Assembly (NCBI RefSeq): GCF_029024105.1
Contig: NZ_CP118963.1
Span: forward strand, 1 to 64,000
DNA: 64,000 nt
Direction: 5' to 3'
Source of the DNA: Acinetobacter lwoffii
GTDB taxonomy: Bacteria > Pseudomonadota > Gammaproteobacteria > Pseudomonadales > Moraxellaceae
Part shown: positions 8,959-17,530 of the stretch, piece by piece
Layout of the letters: the number at the start of each line of letters is the position of its first letter
Position numbering within the stretch: the stretch's first letter is position 1
Position numbers and translations under genes: made by a program
Notes under the pieces: generated by a model
Database searches by the model: none
Told to the model about the DNA's origin: nothing
The model's input: the letters and a program-made list of their open reading frames with translations, nothing else

Positions 8959-10890
8959 TTAGAACGTCTGTTCCAGACTTTCCAGTTCCATCATCAGTTC
9001 TAGCATTTGCTCTTCGGCTGTTTCCAGTTTGGCTTTTAGCTCGGTTTGCTCATTCATCAGTTTCAGCAAATCATTTTTACGTGATGCTTCGTATAAAGCA
9101 CTGTCACCCAGCAGGTTTTCAATTTCAATCAGTCGCGGCTGTAGTTTGGCCATCTGTGCTTCGCATTTTTCAATATTCTTGCGAATCGGACGACTTAGTT
9201 CCCGCTGGCGAGCAGCTTCCTTACGTTGTGCTTCCTTGTCCAGTTTGGAAATAGTCGGTTTGACTTCGACTTGGGATTTCACCGGTTCTGCTGGCTTTTG
9301 CCCATTTTTAATCATCTCAATACGGGCTTGGCGTAACCAGTCAGCATAGGCAGTAAGATCACCATCAAACTCACGGCATTGACCATTATGTACCAGTAGC
9401 AGTTCATCACAGACGCTGGCGATGAGCTGACGTTCATGCGAAACTAGAACTACCGCGCCCTGAAAATCTTGTAAAGCCATAGTCAGTGCATGACGCATAT
9501 CCAGGTCTAAATGGTTGGTCGGCTCATCCAGAATCAGTACATTCGGACGCTGCCAAACAATCAGTGCTAGGGCCAAACGTGCACGTTCACCGCCTGAGAA
9601 GCTTTCGCTTGGCGTATCCATACGTTCGCCACTAAAACCGAAACTACCCAAGAAGGAGCGTAGACTGGCTTCACTGATTTTTTTATCTGCGATACGTGCC
9701 AGCTGTAACATTGGGCTGGCATTACCATCCAGTGCATCCATTTGATGCTGGGCAAAATAACCAATATTCAGTAATTCTGAATCTTTCCGCAGACCCTGAA
9801 TCAGTTTCAGGTCACCGACCAGCGATTTAATCAGCGTGGATTTACCGGCACCATTCATCCCAAGCAAACCGATCCGGCTGTTTGGCGTGATCTGTAAATT
9901 TACATTGGTGACAATCAGCTTGTCGCCATAACCAATATCGGCATGTTCCAGTTGCAATAACGGCGAACTCATTTTGGTCGGTTCACGGAAACTGAAGGTA
10001 AATGGCGTATCGACATGGGCTGCAGATAGTTCCTGCATTCGTTCCAGCTGTTTGATCCGGCTCTGTGCCTGTTTGGCTTTGGTCGCTTGCGCTTTAAAAC
10101 GGTCAATATATTTTTGCAGATGCGCGCGGGTTTCCAGCTGCTTTTCATACGCCTGTTGCTGCTGCGCTAAACGCTCACTACGGGTGCGCTCAAAAGTCGA
10201 ATAGTTACCGGTATATAAAATCAGTTCCTGATTTTCGATATGTAAAATGTGATCGGTAATCGCATCGAGGAAGTCCCGGTCATGCGAAATCAGTACCAGC
10301 GTACCTTCATAGGCTTTCAGCCAGTCTTCGAGCCAGAGAATTGCGTCCAAGTCCAGATGGTTGGTTGGTTCATCGAGGAGCAGTAAGTCTGATCGGCTCA
10401 TCAGGGTACGTGCCAGATTCAAACGCATACGCCAGCCACCGGAAAAACTTGAAACATCCAGCTGTGATTGATGTTCAAAGAAGCCCAGACCAGCCATCAG
10501 TTGTGAAGCTTTGGCAGGAGCAGAATAACCTGAAATTTCATCAAAACGGCCATATAAATGAGCCAGTTCTGCATCATCCAGTTGATCCGGTTGATCGAGT
10601 TTCTGCTGAATATCCCAGTATTCTTCATCGCCCGACAAGACGAAATCAATGGCTTTCATATTCAGTGCTTTGATTTCCTGAGCCATATGCGCTACGGTCC
10701 ATACCGCAGGTCGGGTCAGCGAACCGGTGTCCGATTCCATGCCGCCGAGCAAGGCTGAAAACAGGGTTGATTTTCCAGCACCATTGACACCGGTTAGGCC
10801 AATTTTCCATCCTGGGTGTAACTGCATCGACGCTTTTTGAAATAAAACACGTCCACCGCGACGTATAGATAACTGGTCTAACTGAATCAT
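8959..10890 (-). CDS. yheS: ABC-F family ATPase, YheS type
   Basis: Soluble protein of 643 residues with two ABC ATPase domains and no membrane segments, the ABC-F plan for ribosome-associated translation factors. Domain 1 has Walker A GVNGAGKST at 34-42, signature FSGGWRMRL at 149-157 and DEPTNHLD at 173-180. Domain 2 has Walker A GMNGAGKST at 344-352 and a second DEPTNHLD. The linker (about 235-295) is charged and helical, and the C-terminus (about 525-643) is a predicted coiled coil. The N-terminus and length match E. coli YheS (637 residues). It stands alone with its own terminator. Confidence 0.9.
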   Translation of the reverse strand: MIQLDQLSIRRGGRVLFQKASMQLHPGWKIGLTGVNGAGKSTLFSALLGGMESDTGSLTRPAVWTVAHMAQEIKALNMKAIDFVLSGDEEYWDIQQKLDQPDQLDDAELAHLYGRFDEISGYSAPAKASQLMAGLGFFEHQSQLDVSSFSGGWRMRLNLARTLMSRSDLLLLDEPTNHLDLDAILWLEDWLKAYEGTLVLISHDRDFLDAITDHILHIENQELILYTGNYSTFERTRSERLAQQQQAYEKQLETRAHLQKYIDRFKAQATKAKQAQSRIKQLERMQELSAAHVDTPFTFSFREPTKMSSPLLQLEHADIGYGDKLIVTNVNLQITPNSRIGLLGMNGAGKSTLIKSLVGDLKLIQGLRKDSELLNIGYFAQHQMDALDGNASPMLQLARIADKKISEASLRSFLGSFGFSGERMDTPSESFSGGERARLALALIVWQRPNVLILDEPTNHLDLDMRHALTMALQDFQGAVVLVSHERQLIASVCDELLLVHNGQCREFDGDLTAYADWLRQARIEMIKNGQKPAEPVKSQVEVKPTISKLDKEAQRKEAARQRELSRPIRKNIEKCEAQMAKLQPRLIEIENLLGDSALYEASRKNDLLKLMNEQTELKAKLETAEEQMLELMMELESLEQTF

Positions 10891-11107
10891 TGAGAAATCA
10901 AAGCTAAGAAATAAGATGCGCCTATTCTAAAGGAAAGCCCTGTGAAAATGAAAAATCTTACCGTTTTTGCTGAAATAAGTGTGCTTTTCACCTCTGTCAA
11001 TTGATCTAGGGTGGACGCATAAGTTGAGTAAAAGCTCTATTTTATGCATGAACAGTGGTTTATAGTTCAGGCTGATGGAGCAAAAAATATCATAGAGTCA
11101 AATAAAA

Positions 11108-12112
11108 ATGAAAAAGGGATGTTTAATTTTATCGGCACTGGGCATTTTGGTGTCGACTTCAACTCAAGCCAGAGTGAATGTCTGTGTTTTTGATTTACTG
11201 GGGAAATCTGGTGAGTCTTACAAACTGCTGGAGGAATGGGCGCTGGCAGCAAAAGGCTGGGGTGCCGAAATTCAGCTAAGCGCTTATCAGGATGAAGCCA
11301 AGGTCGATCAGGACGTCAAAGCCGGAAAATGTGATGCCTTCTATATGACCTCAATGCGTGCCCGGGCTTATAACAAATTTGCTGGATCGATTGATGCAAT
11401 TGGCGGCGTGCCGAATAATGACATTGCCATGAAAGCCATCAGCTATGTACTGGATAAACGCAATAGCAAACGCCTGATCACCCAGATTGGCAAAGAAAAA
11501 TTCGAAGTGGCGGGTATTGGTCAGATTGGCCCAGCCTATATTTTTGTTCGTGATCGTACTCTAAATAAACTGGAACAGGTCAAAGGCAAGAAATTTGCCG
11601 TGCTGCATTATGACTATGCGCAAAAAATCATGGTCGACCGGATTGAAGCAGTACCGGTCATGTCGGAAATTTCCAATTTTATTCGCAAGTTTAATCAGGG
11701 CGAAGTGGATATTGTCGCTGCACCGGCTTATGCATTTAAACCGCTGGAATTACAGAAAGGACTAGGCCGTCAAGGCGCAATGATTAATTTTCCGGTGATT
11801 AATGTCACTGCTGATCTGATTATTCGTCAGGAAGAGTTTCCGGCAAGCTTTGCCGCACAATCCCGAAACTGGTTTGTGAAACAGTTACCGCGCAGCTTTG
11901 CCATGGTCAAGCGCATGGAAGCTGAGATTCCAAGCAAATATATTCTGAATCTAAGCCGTGAAGATCGTGTGGCCTACCAAAAGATTCTGCGTGATGGGCG
12001 GATCGATTTAACCAAACAGGGGATTTATGATCAGGGCATGATGAACGTATTGAAACGCGCGCGTTGTACGGTAGAAAGAACCAATTTTGAATGTTCGATT
12101 GGTGGCGAATAA
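11108..12112 (+). CDS. AdeT-like putative solute-binding protein, copy 1
   Basis: First of three adjacent paralogues. The 334-residue protein starts with a signal peptide (about 1-21, ending TQA) and has a periplasmic binding-protein-like body. Four cysteines are shared with copy 2: in the VCVFD segment near residue 26, in AGKCD, and in RARC and FEC at the C-terminus. These proteins match the family called AdeT1/AdeT2 in A. baumannii, which has been linked to drug efflux although the sequence resembles an extracytoplasmic solute receptor rather than a pump. Ligand unknown. A 254-bp spacer separates it from copy 2, with no obvious terminator. Confidence 0.8.
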   Translation: MKKGCLILSALGILVSTSTQARVNVCVFDLLGKSGESYKLLEEWALAAKGWGAEIQLSAYQDEAKVDQDVKAGKCDAFYMTSMRARAYNKFAGSIDAIGGVPNNDIAMKAISYVLDKRNSKRLITQIGKEKFEVAGIGQIGPAYIFVRDRTLNKLEQVKGKKFAVLHYDYAQKIMVDRIEAVPVMSEISNFIRKFNQGEVDIVAAPAYAFKPLELQKGLGRQGAMINFPVINVTADLIIRQEEFPASFAAQSRNWFVKQLPRSFAMVKRMEAEIPSKYILNLSREDRVAYQKILRDGRIDLTKQGIYDQGMMNVLKRARCTVERTNFECSIGGE

Positions 12113-12366
12113 ATCTGAAATCATGTATATCTTTGTAACTATATCTGGGTAAATGTAATTATAAGAAAGCAGTTTTAAACATTAAGATATTGATATTTAA
12201 ATATATATTTAAAAATAACTTAGGCAACTATTGCTGATTTATCTTTATAGGCCAAAATGCCGGTTTTAAATGGAGTAAATGCTCTATTTTTTTTAATTAA
12301 ACTTGCTTAATATTTGTCCCGTGTACGGACACTCAGCGAATAACAAGATTTCAAAGGATAACTACA

Positions 12367-13377
12367 ATGAAAAAAACACTCTTATCATTGGCTGCATTCT
12401 CTGCATTTGGTTTTGCAAGTGCGGCGCATGCAGAAAAAGTCGATATCTGTGTGTTTGACTTACTGGGTAAATCCGGTGAGTCTTTCCAGATGGCGCAAGA
12501 ATGGGCACTGGCTGCAAAAGGCTGGGGCGCAGAAATCAATCTGATTGCCCGTCAGGATGAAGCGGTTGCCGACAATGATTTTAAGGCAGGTAAATGTGAT
12601 GGTGTATTTATGACCGCCATGCGTGCCCGTCAATACAATAAATTTGCCGGTTCTATTGACGCACTGGGCGGCGCACCAAGTAATGCCATTGCCCAGCGTG
12701 CAATCAGTTTTGCTCTGGACAAACGTAATGCCGCGAAAATGGTAACCAATCTGGGCGGCAAAAAATATGAAATTGCCGGTATTTCGCCTTTAGGTTCGGC
12801 ATTTATTTTCGTCCGTGACAAGAATATCAATTCGATTGAAAAAGCCGCAGGCAAGAAATTCGCAGTACTCGGCTATGACGATGCCCAGAAAATCATGGTA
12901 CAGCGCGTCGGTGCACAGGCCGTGATTTCCGATGTGTCCAACTTTGTGGCCAAATTTAACAATGGTCAGGTGGATATGGTTGGTGCGCCTGCCTATGCCT
13001 ACAAGCCATTAGAAATCTATAAAGGTCTGGGTAATAACGGCGCGATGTTTAATTTCCCGGTGCTGCATGTGACGTCTGATTTTGTGATTCGTCCAGAAAA
13101 ATTCCCCGCAGGTTTTGGACAGAAATCGCGTGACTGGTTTATCAAAAACCTGCCAAAGAGCATGGCCATGATCAAACGTCTGGAAGCCGGTATTCCGTCG
13201 AAATATAAAATGAACCTGAACGTTGAAGATAAAACCAAGTATCAGAAAATGTTACGTGATGGCCGGATGGACATGACCAAACGTGGAATCTATGATGCCA
13301 GCATGATGTCGGTCTTAAAACGTGCCCGTTGTTCTGTCGATAAGGCCAACTTTGAATGTTCAATGGCTGGCGAATAA
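12367..13377 (+). CDS. AdeT-like putative solute-binding protein, copy 2
   Basis: Protein of 336 residues, clearly a duplicate of copy 1: both share LLGKSGES, EWALAAKGWGAE, AGSIDA and the C-terminal RARC and FECS segments. A classical signal peptide ends at AHA (about residue 22). Of the three copies this one has the cleanest translation start (AAGGATAACTACA before the ATG) and the highest apparent match to AdeT of A. baumannii as I recall it. A terminator follows at 13396, so copy 3 is probably transcribed separately. Confidence 0.82.
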   Translation: MKKTLLSLAAFSAFGFASAAHAEKVDICVFDLLGKSGESFQMAQEWALAAKGWGAEINLIARQDEAVADNDFKAGKCDGVFMTAMRARQYNKFAGSIDALGGAPSNAIAQRAISFALDKRNAAKMVTNLGGKKYEIAGISPLGSAFIFVRDKNINSIEKAAGKKFAVLGYDDAQKIMVQRVGAQAVISDVSNFVAKFNNGQVDMVGAPAYAYKPLEIYKGLGNNGAMFNFPVLHVTSDFVIRPEKFPAGFGQKSRDWFIKNLPKSMAMIKRLEAGIPSKYKMNLNVEDKTKYQKMLRDGRMDMTKRGIYDASMMSVLKRARCSVDKANFECSMAGE

Positions 13378-13395
13378 TCTGATTTTTAAAGAAAA

Positions 13396-13422
13396 AAGCT
13401 TAGATTGATCTAGGCTTTTTTT
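13396..13422 (+). terminator. Terminator of AdeT-like copy 2
   Basis: Stem AAGCTTAGAT / ATCTAGGCTT with a 2-base loop and one G-T pair, followed by T7. Confidence 0.88.
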
Positions 13423-13567
13423 ATGGCTGAACCAGGTCAGATCTGCCATTGTGCAGCGAATAAAATAGCTTAAGCTTGATTAACTATTAAATTCGCATGT
13501 TTTATATAAAAAACAATCACATGTGACTAAAAGTGCAATAACAAAAACAAGCGATAAGGAAATGAGG

Positions 13568-14578
13568 ATGATGCATAGAGGATGGAAAGCACTGGCATTG
13601 GCTACGGCGACACTGGCTGTTTCAGGTCTGGCGCAAGCTAAACAGGTGATTTGCGTATTTGATCTGGTTGGTAAAAACGGTGATGTCTATAGTGTGATGA
13701 AAGACTATCAGTTGGCAGCCAAAAACTGGGGTGCAGATGTCGAACTGCGGGTCAATACCAATGAAGCGGTGGTTGCAGAAGATTTTAAAGCCGGGAAATG
13801 TGATGGGATCAGTGTTACCGGTATGCGTGGCCGTCAATTTAATAATTTTACTGGTTCACTCGATGCCATTGGTGCAATTCCAGATCTGAATCTGGCGGTT
13901 AAAGTGATGCAGGGACTGGCCAGTCCAACTTTTGCCAAACATATGCTGCAAGGCAAATATGAGGTAGTCGGTGTCATTCCTGTAGGTGATGCTTTTCTGT
14001 TAGTGAACGACCGCAGTATTAATACTGTTGCCAAAGCAGCCGGTAAAAAAATTGCGGTACTAAGCCATGACGAAGCACAAAAAATCATGGTACAGCAGGT
14101 TGGTGCACAAGCAGTGAGTGCCGAAATCAGCAATTTTGCCAGTATGTTTAACAATGGTCAGGTGGATATTATCGGTGCACCAGCTGCAGCATTTAAGCCT
14201 TTAGAATTACATAAAGGGTTGGGTAGTAAAGGTGCGATTGTGAATTATCCGGTATTACAGGTTACCGGTAATATTATTATCCGTCCCGATAAATTCCCGG
14301 CCGGATACGGACAAAAATCACGTGAATGGGTTAAGAGCCAGTTACCACGTGCCTTTGGTATTTTGGGTAAAATGAAAGCGGATATTCCTTCGAAATACTG
14401 GATGGATATTCCTGCGGCAGATAAACCGGGTTATCAGAAAATGATGCGGGATTCCCGAATTGACCTGACCAAACGCGGCGTTTATGACAAACGCATGATG
14501 AAATTGCTGTGGCAATTCCGCTGCAAACAGAATCCGACAAATTTTGAATGTGCCTTACAGGATGAGAACTACAAATAA
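13568..14578 (+). CDS. AdeT-like putative solute-binding protein, copy 3
   Basis: Most diverged of the three paralogues. I choose the ATG at 13568 (336 residues) because AAGGA at 13556-13560 is correctly spaced for it and the product then begins directly with a signal peptide (WKALALATATLAVSGLAQA). An in-frame GTG at 13523 would add 15 residues ahead of the signal and has no ribosome binding site. The shared segments CVFDLVGK, AGKCDG, KPLELHKGLG and the C-terminal cysteines are kept. Only shorter stretches match copies 1 and 2, so this duplication is probably older. Confidence 0.78.
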   Translation: MMHRGWKALALATATLAVSGLAQAKQVICVFDLVGKNGDVYSVMKDYQLAAKNWGADVELRVNTNEAVVAEDFKAGKCDGISVTGMRGRQFNNFTGSLDAIGAIPDLNLAVKVMQGLASPTFAKHMLQGKYEVVGVIPVGDAFLLVNDRSINTVAKAAGKKIAVLSHDEAQKIMVQQVGAQAVSAEISNFASMFNNGQVDIIGAPAAAFKPLELHKGLGSKGAIVNYPVLQVTGNIIIRPDKFPAGYGQKSREWVKSQLPRAFGILGKMKADIPSKYWMDIPAADKPGYQKMMRDSRIDLTKRGVYDKRMMKLLWQFRCKQNPTNFECALQDENYK

Positions 14579-14699
14579 TCCTGATAAAATTACTCTGATT
14601 TGACTTTTAATCTGTGCAGACTGACCATATATTGAGTGTGCTATACTTAAATATGGTCTTTTCTTTTTAAAGACATTCCATTCAACAGAGGAATCCGCC

Positions 14700-15035
14700 A
14701 TGAATGCCCAAGCGCTTGTGCTCACCGACAATGCCGCAAATAAAGTACGCCAGTTGCGTGACAGTGAAGGTAACCAAGACTTAATGCTCCGTGTCTATGT
14801 GACCGGTGGCGGCTGTTCAGGTTTCTCTTATGGCTTTAACTTTGCGGAAAGCCAGAATGAAGATGATGCAGAATTTGCCAATGGTGATGTTAAAGTCTTA
14901 GTCGATTCATTGAGTTATCAATATCTGGTCGGTTCAGTTGTAGATTATTTAGAAGGTCTGGAAGGTTCACGTTTCGTGGTACAAAACCCGAATGCGACCA
15001 CGACCTGTGGTTGTGGATCTTCATTCTCGATCTAA
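14700..15035 (+). CDS. erpA: Iron-sulfur cluster insertion protein ErpA
   Basis: A-type carrier that delivers Fe-S clusters to apo-proteins, including enzymes of isoprenoid synthesis. The 111-residue product has the three A-type cysteines: Cys39 in GGGCSGF and Cys103 and Cys105 in TTCGCGSSF. Length and ending match ErpA rather than IscA or SufA. GAGGAA sits about 8 bases ahead of the ATG. It is monocistronic, closed by a terminator at 15051. Confidence 0.93.
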   Translation: MNAQALVLTDNAANKVRQLRDSEGNQDLMLRVYVTGGGCSGFSYGFNFAESQNEDDAEFANGDVKVLVDSLSYQYLVGSVVDYLEGLEGSRFVVQNPNATTTCGCGSSFSI

Positions 15036-15050
15036 ATCCATGCACAAAAA

Positions 15051-15076
15051 AAGTCCTCTCAATGAGGACTTTTTTA
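15051..15076 (+). terminator. Bidirectional terminator between erpA and a convergent gene
   Basis: Stem AAGTCCTC / GAGGACTT with a 5-base loop, A-rich before and T-rich after, so it can serve both convergent genes. Confidence 0.9.
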
Positions 15077-15091
15077 TATCTGGAGGAAAGT

Positions 15092-15457
15092 TTAGCTATC
15101 CAGTTTTACCGCTTCAAGCAGATCAAAGATTACAGTAGTAACATCCTGACTCAACTCGCGGTTATTGAAAATTTCATAGGCGCTAATGGTAATGTCGGTA
15201 TCGCTTGGCAACAGACGCTGTTCTTCTTCGATCAGGTCATTGATCGGCAATAAAGTCTGTTTGATTTCCAGATGCAGAATATCTTTATATTCCAGATTTT
15301 CATCGTCGAGTTCAATCAGTTGTTCATTGAAATAAGGCAGCAAAATCGAATGAAGATAGGGTTGGATGTCCTCGATATCAAAGATTTCGATATCACGGGT
15401 TTCATCAATCGTACTAATGTGGTCATTTACTTCAATTAAAATATGGTAGTAACTCAC
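15092..15457 (-). CDS. Hypothetical acidic protein
   Basis: Unrecognised soluble protein of about 121 residues, very rich in Asp, Glu, Ile and Leu, with no signal peptide or membrane segment. I place the start at the GTG at 15457, which has GGAGA 5-6 bases upstream; the open frame extends to 15493 but the extra 12 residues lack a ribosome binding site. The alternating hydrophobic pattern suggests a small mixed alpha/beta fold. It is convergent with erpA. Function unknown. Confidence 0.65.
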   Translation of the reverse strand: MSYYHILIEVNDHISTIDETRDIEIFDIEDIQPYLHSILLPYFNEQLIELDDENLEYKDILHLEIKQTLLPINDLIEEEQRLLPSDTDITISAYEIFNNRELSQDVTTVIFDLLEAVKLDS

Positions 15458-15574
15458 ACGAATCTCCAAAGATGGCCTGAACAATGTAGCCAATCACAAT
15501 AACATGAAATCAGAATAGAGTGTTTTTTATAATACTTATACACTTAAATTAATTAGGGAATTCAAGCTGATCAC

Positions 15575-16483
15575 TTAACGGTTATAAAGCAAGGTCTTGT
15601 CTGCAGGTCGCAGCTGGAAGTGTTGCAGATTCTGTTTACCCAGCACCGGATACATCAGTGCTTCCGGGTCATTATGGTGATACAGCCCCAAGGCATGTCC
15701 GAGTTCATGTGCCAGAGTCAGACGGAGATCATCTTCTGCATCAAACTGATAGACATGAATTTGATCACCCATAAACACGCCTTTATGAAATTCGCGGGCA
15801 GGGAAACGCTGTTGGGCTTGAATGATATTCTGCTGATGGTTTTGCAGACCATGTTGATGCATGGAAACATTCATATTAAAGGAACTTTGCTGTTCCTGAA
15901 GGTACTGAAGTTCCCGTTGAAAACTTTCCGATTTGCGCTGTAAAGCCAAAACCTCATATTCAATCTGCTCATGTTCATAAGCAGATAAATTTGGCTGACG
16001 GCGTCGTTGCTGTAAGGCTTGAAATTCACTATTGATCTGGTTTTTTTGCTGAATGAGGCGTTGCTGCTGACTTTCCAGATGCTGATGGGATGCTTCCAGA
16101 TTTTTGACCTGACGTTGATACTTGGCGTCATCTGCCAGCAACTGTTTTTCGACTTTCTTCAAGGCATCATAGTCTTGCTGGCGTTGATCATAGATCAGGT
16201 GAATACTCAGCCTGGCATTTTCATCATAGACCATCAAATCATCACGATTGCTTCCCTGATGCCAGATTTCGATCGCTTCCTTGCTCAGTTGAATGACTTG
16301 ATCTTTACTTAGTCCAAAGCCTGAATCGACCTGATCAATTCGGAAACGTAAGCGTGTATCGAAAGGATGCGTCAAGCGATCAGCCAGCGAGTTATAGCGC
16401 AGTTGAGGATGGGTTTGGGCCTGCATATGTAGATAGGCAGACATGATCAATCCCACTACGAGCAGACAGAGCAGAAGACGCAT
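15575..16483 (-). CDS. Matrixin-type zinc metalloprotease
   Basis: Secreted or membrane-anchored protease candidate of 302 residues. The N-terminal hydrophobic stretch (about 1-20) is a signal or anchor. Residues about 110-215 form a Gln/Glu-rich predicted coiled coil. The C-terminal domain carries the metzincin motif HELGHALGLYHH, with zinc ligands His259, His263 and His269, and a Met-turn at ALMYP (Met277). The catalytic domain is short compared with animal matrixins. Placement of a long coiled coil before the protease suggests it acts at the envelope. Substrate unknown. Confidence 0.78.
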   Translation of the reverse strand: MRLLLCLLVVGLIMSAYLHMQAQTHPQLRYNSLADRLTHPFDTRLRFRIDQVDSGFGLSKDQVIQLSKEAIEIWHQGSNRDDLMVYDENARLSIHLIYDQRQQDYDALKKVEKQLLADDAKYQRQVKNLEASHQHLESQQQRLIQQKNQINSEFQALQQRRRQPNLSAYEHEQIEYEVLALQRKSESFQRELQYLQEQQSSFNMNVSMHQHGLQNHQQNIIQAQQRFPAREFHKGVFMGDQIHVYQFDAEDDLRLTLAHELGHALGLYHHNDPEALMYPVLGKQNLQHFQLRPADKTLLYNR

Positions 16484-16553
16484 ATTTTTTATTTAAATGT
16501 CTATTTTTTAAAAATATAGCTTAATTTTAATGCCTTTCCCATGCTTATTTGCA

Positions 16554-17384
16554 TCATCCTTCAGCTTTTGGATAAAGCCCTAATTCGGCCAAAGCCTGCT
16601 GCAAAATTTCAAGGCGGATCGCCGGATCCATACCATTTCGCATCTGCATATTCAGTGAAAATGCCACGATCTCGGCTTGCGGTGTTTCAACCCAGCCGGT
16701 GAGCCAGCCGACTTGCGGTTCCACATCCATGCCCCAACCGGATTTGACATATAGTCGATAAGCTTTCCGCTCCTGTAAAAATAACATGGCTTTGACTTGT
16801 TGCTGGACTTGAGGATCAAAGGCCAGTTGCTCTCGGGCCAACGCAGAAACAAATTGGACTTCCTGTTTTGGAGTAACTTTCAAAGGGCCTACCAACCAGA
16901 AGTTATCGACCTGTTGACCAATCTGCTGATTACCAAATTGGATGCGTTGTACTTCCTGTTGCATCAATTCAAGGCCAATGCGACGTGCCAGTTCCTGATA
17001 CACGGGTACAGCAGAAGCTTGCATGGCTTCGCCGAGAGTCATGTCTTTTTCCCAGGCTGCAAAACTGCGTTTCTTGCCATCCCATTTAAAAATTTCATTG
17101 GTTGTGGCTTTGCCATGTTGCAGGCCAATCAGGGCATTGAGCATTTTAAAAGTAGAGGCGGGAACATATTCGGTATCTGCACGGCTTAAATCATTACCAT
17201 AAACCTGTATCTGTTGACCACGCTGAATCACTAGAACACCCGCGCTTTGCGCCTGATCAAATAATTGGGCAATGGCTTGGGTGGATTGAGTCGAAGTGCT
17301 TTGAGATAGGAGAGATGAAACGGGCAGGCTACACGCTGTCAGGCCCAAGCAACTCAGTAAAGGCAGCAAAATTAGAATTTTCAT
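16554..17384 (-). CDS. Class D (OXA) beta-lactamase, OXA-134/OXA-23-like
   Basis: Serine beta-lactamase of 276 residues that hydrolyses beta-lactams in the periplasm. All class D motifs are present: STFK at 77-80 (Ser77 nucleophile), SAV at 124-126, FGN at 150-152 (in place of YGN, as in other Acinetobacter OXAs) and KSG at 214-216. The N-terminus has a lipobox ending at Cys18 (LTAC), so it may be a lipoprotein. Long stretches agree with my memory of OXA-23 and still more of OXA-134, the intrinsic enzyme of the A. lwoffii group; related enzymes can hydrolyse carbapenems. No insertion sequence lies upstream and I see no strong promoter, so expression is probably low. Confidence 0.93.
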   Translation of the reverse strand: MKILILLPLLSCLGLTACSLPVSSLLSQSTSTQSTQAIAQLFDQAQSAGVLVIQRGQQIQVYGNDLSRADTEYVPASTFKMLNALIGLQHGKATTNEIFKWDGKKRSFAAWEKDMTLGEAMQASAVPVYQELARRIGLELMQQEVQRIQFGNQQIGQQVDNFWLVGPLKVTPKQEVQFVSALAREQLAFDPQVQQQVKAMLFLQERKAYRLYVKSGWGMDVEPQVGWLTGWVETPQAEIVAFSLNMQMRNGMDPAIRLEILQQALAELGLYPKAEG

Positions 17385-17485
17385 GGGTTCAGGGTATTTT
17401 AATGTTGGATTTAACTTAAACAGCTTTTCCTGAAAATACGATCAAATTTTAGTAATTTTTATTTTATTCTTTTAAGTCGAGACAT

Positions 17486-17515
17486 AAAAAAACCGCGCTT
17501 TCGCGCGGTTTTTTC
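17486..17515 (-). terminator. Terminator of dnaK
   Basis: Stem AACCGCGC / GCGCGGTT with a 4-base loop; on the minus strand it is followed by a run of T. Confidence 0.92.
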
Positions 17516-17530
17516 AGTTAAAGCGACAAA

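Noticed and set aside
8869..9003. 44-codon frame with a strong ribosome binding site
   Set aside because: It runs through the terminator of the ABC-F gene and overlaps that gene's 3' end in antisense; composition is not protein-like.
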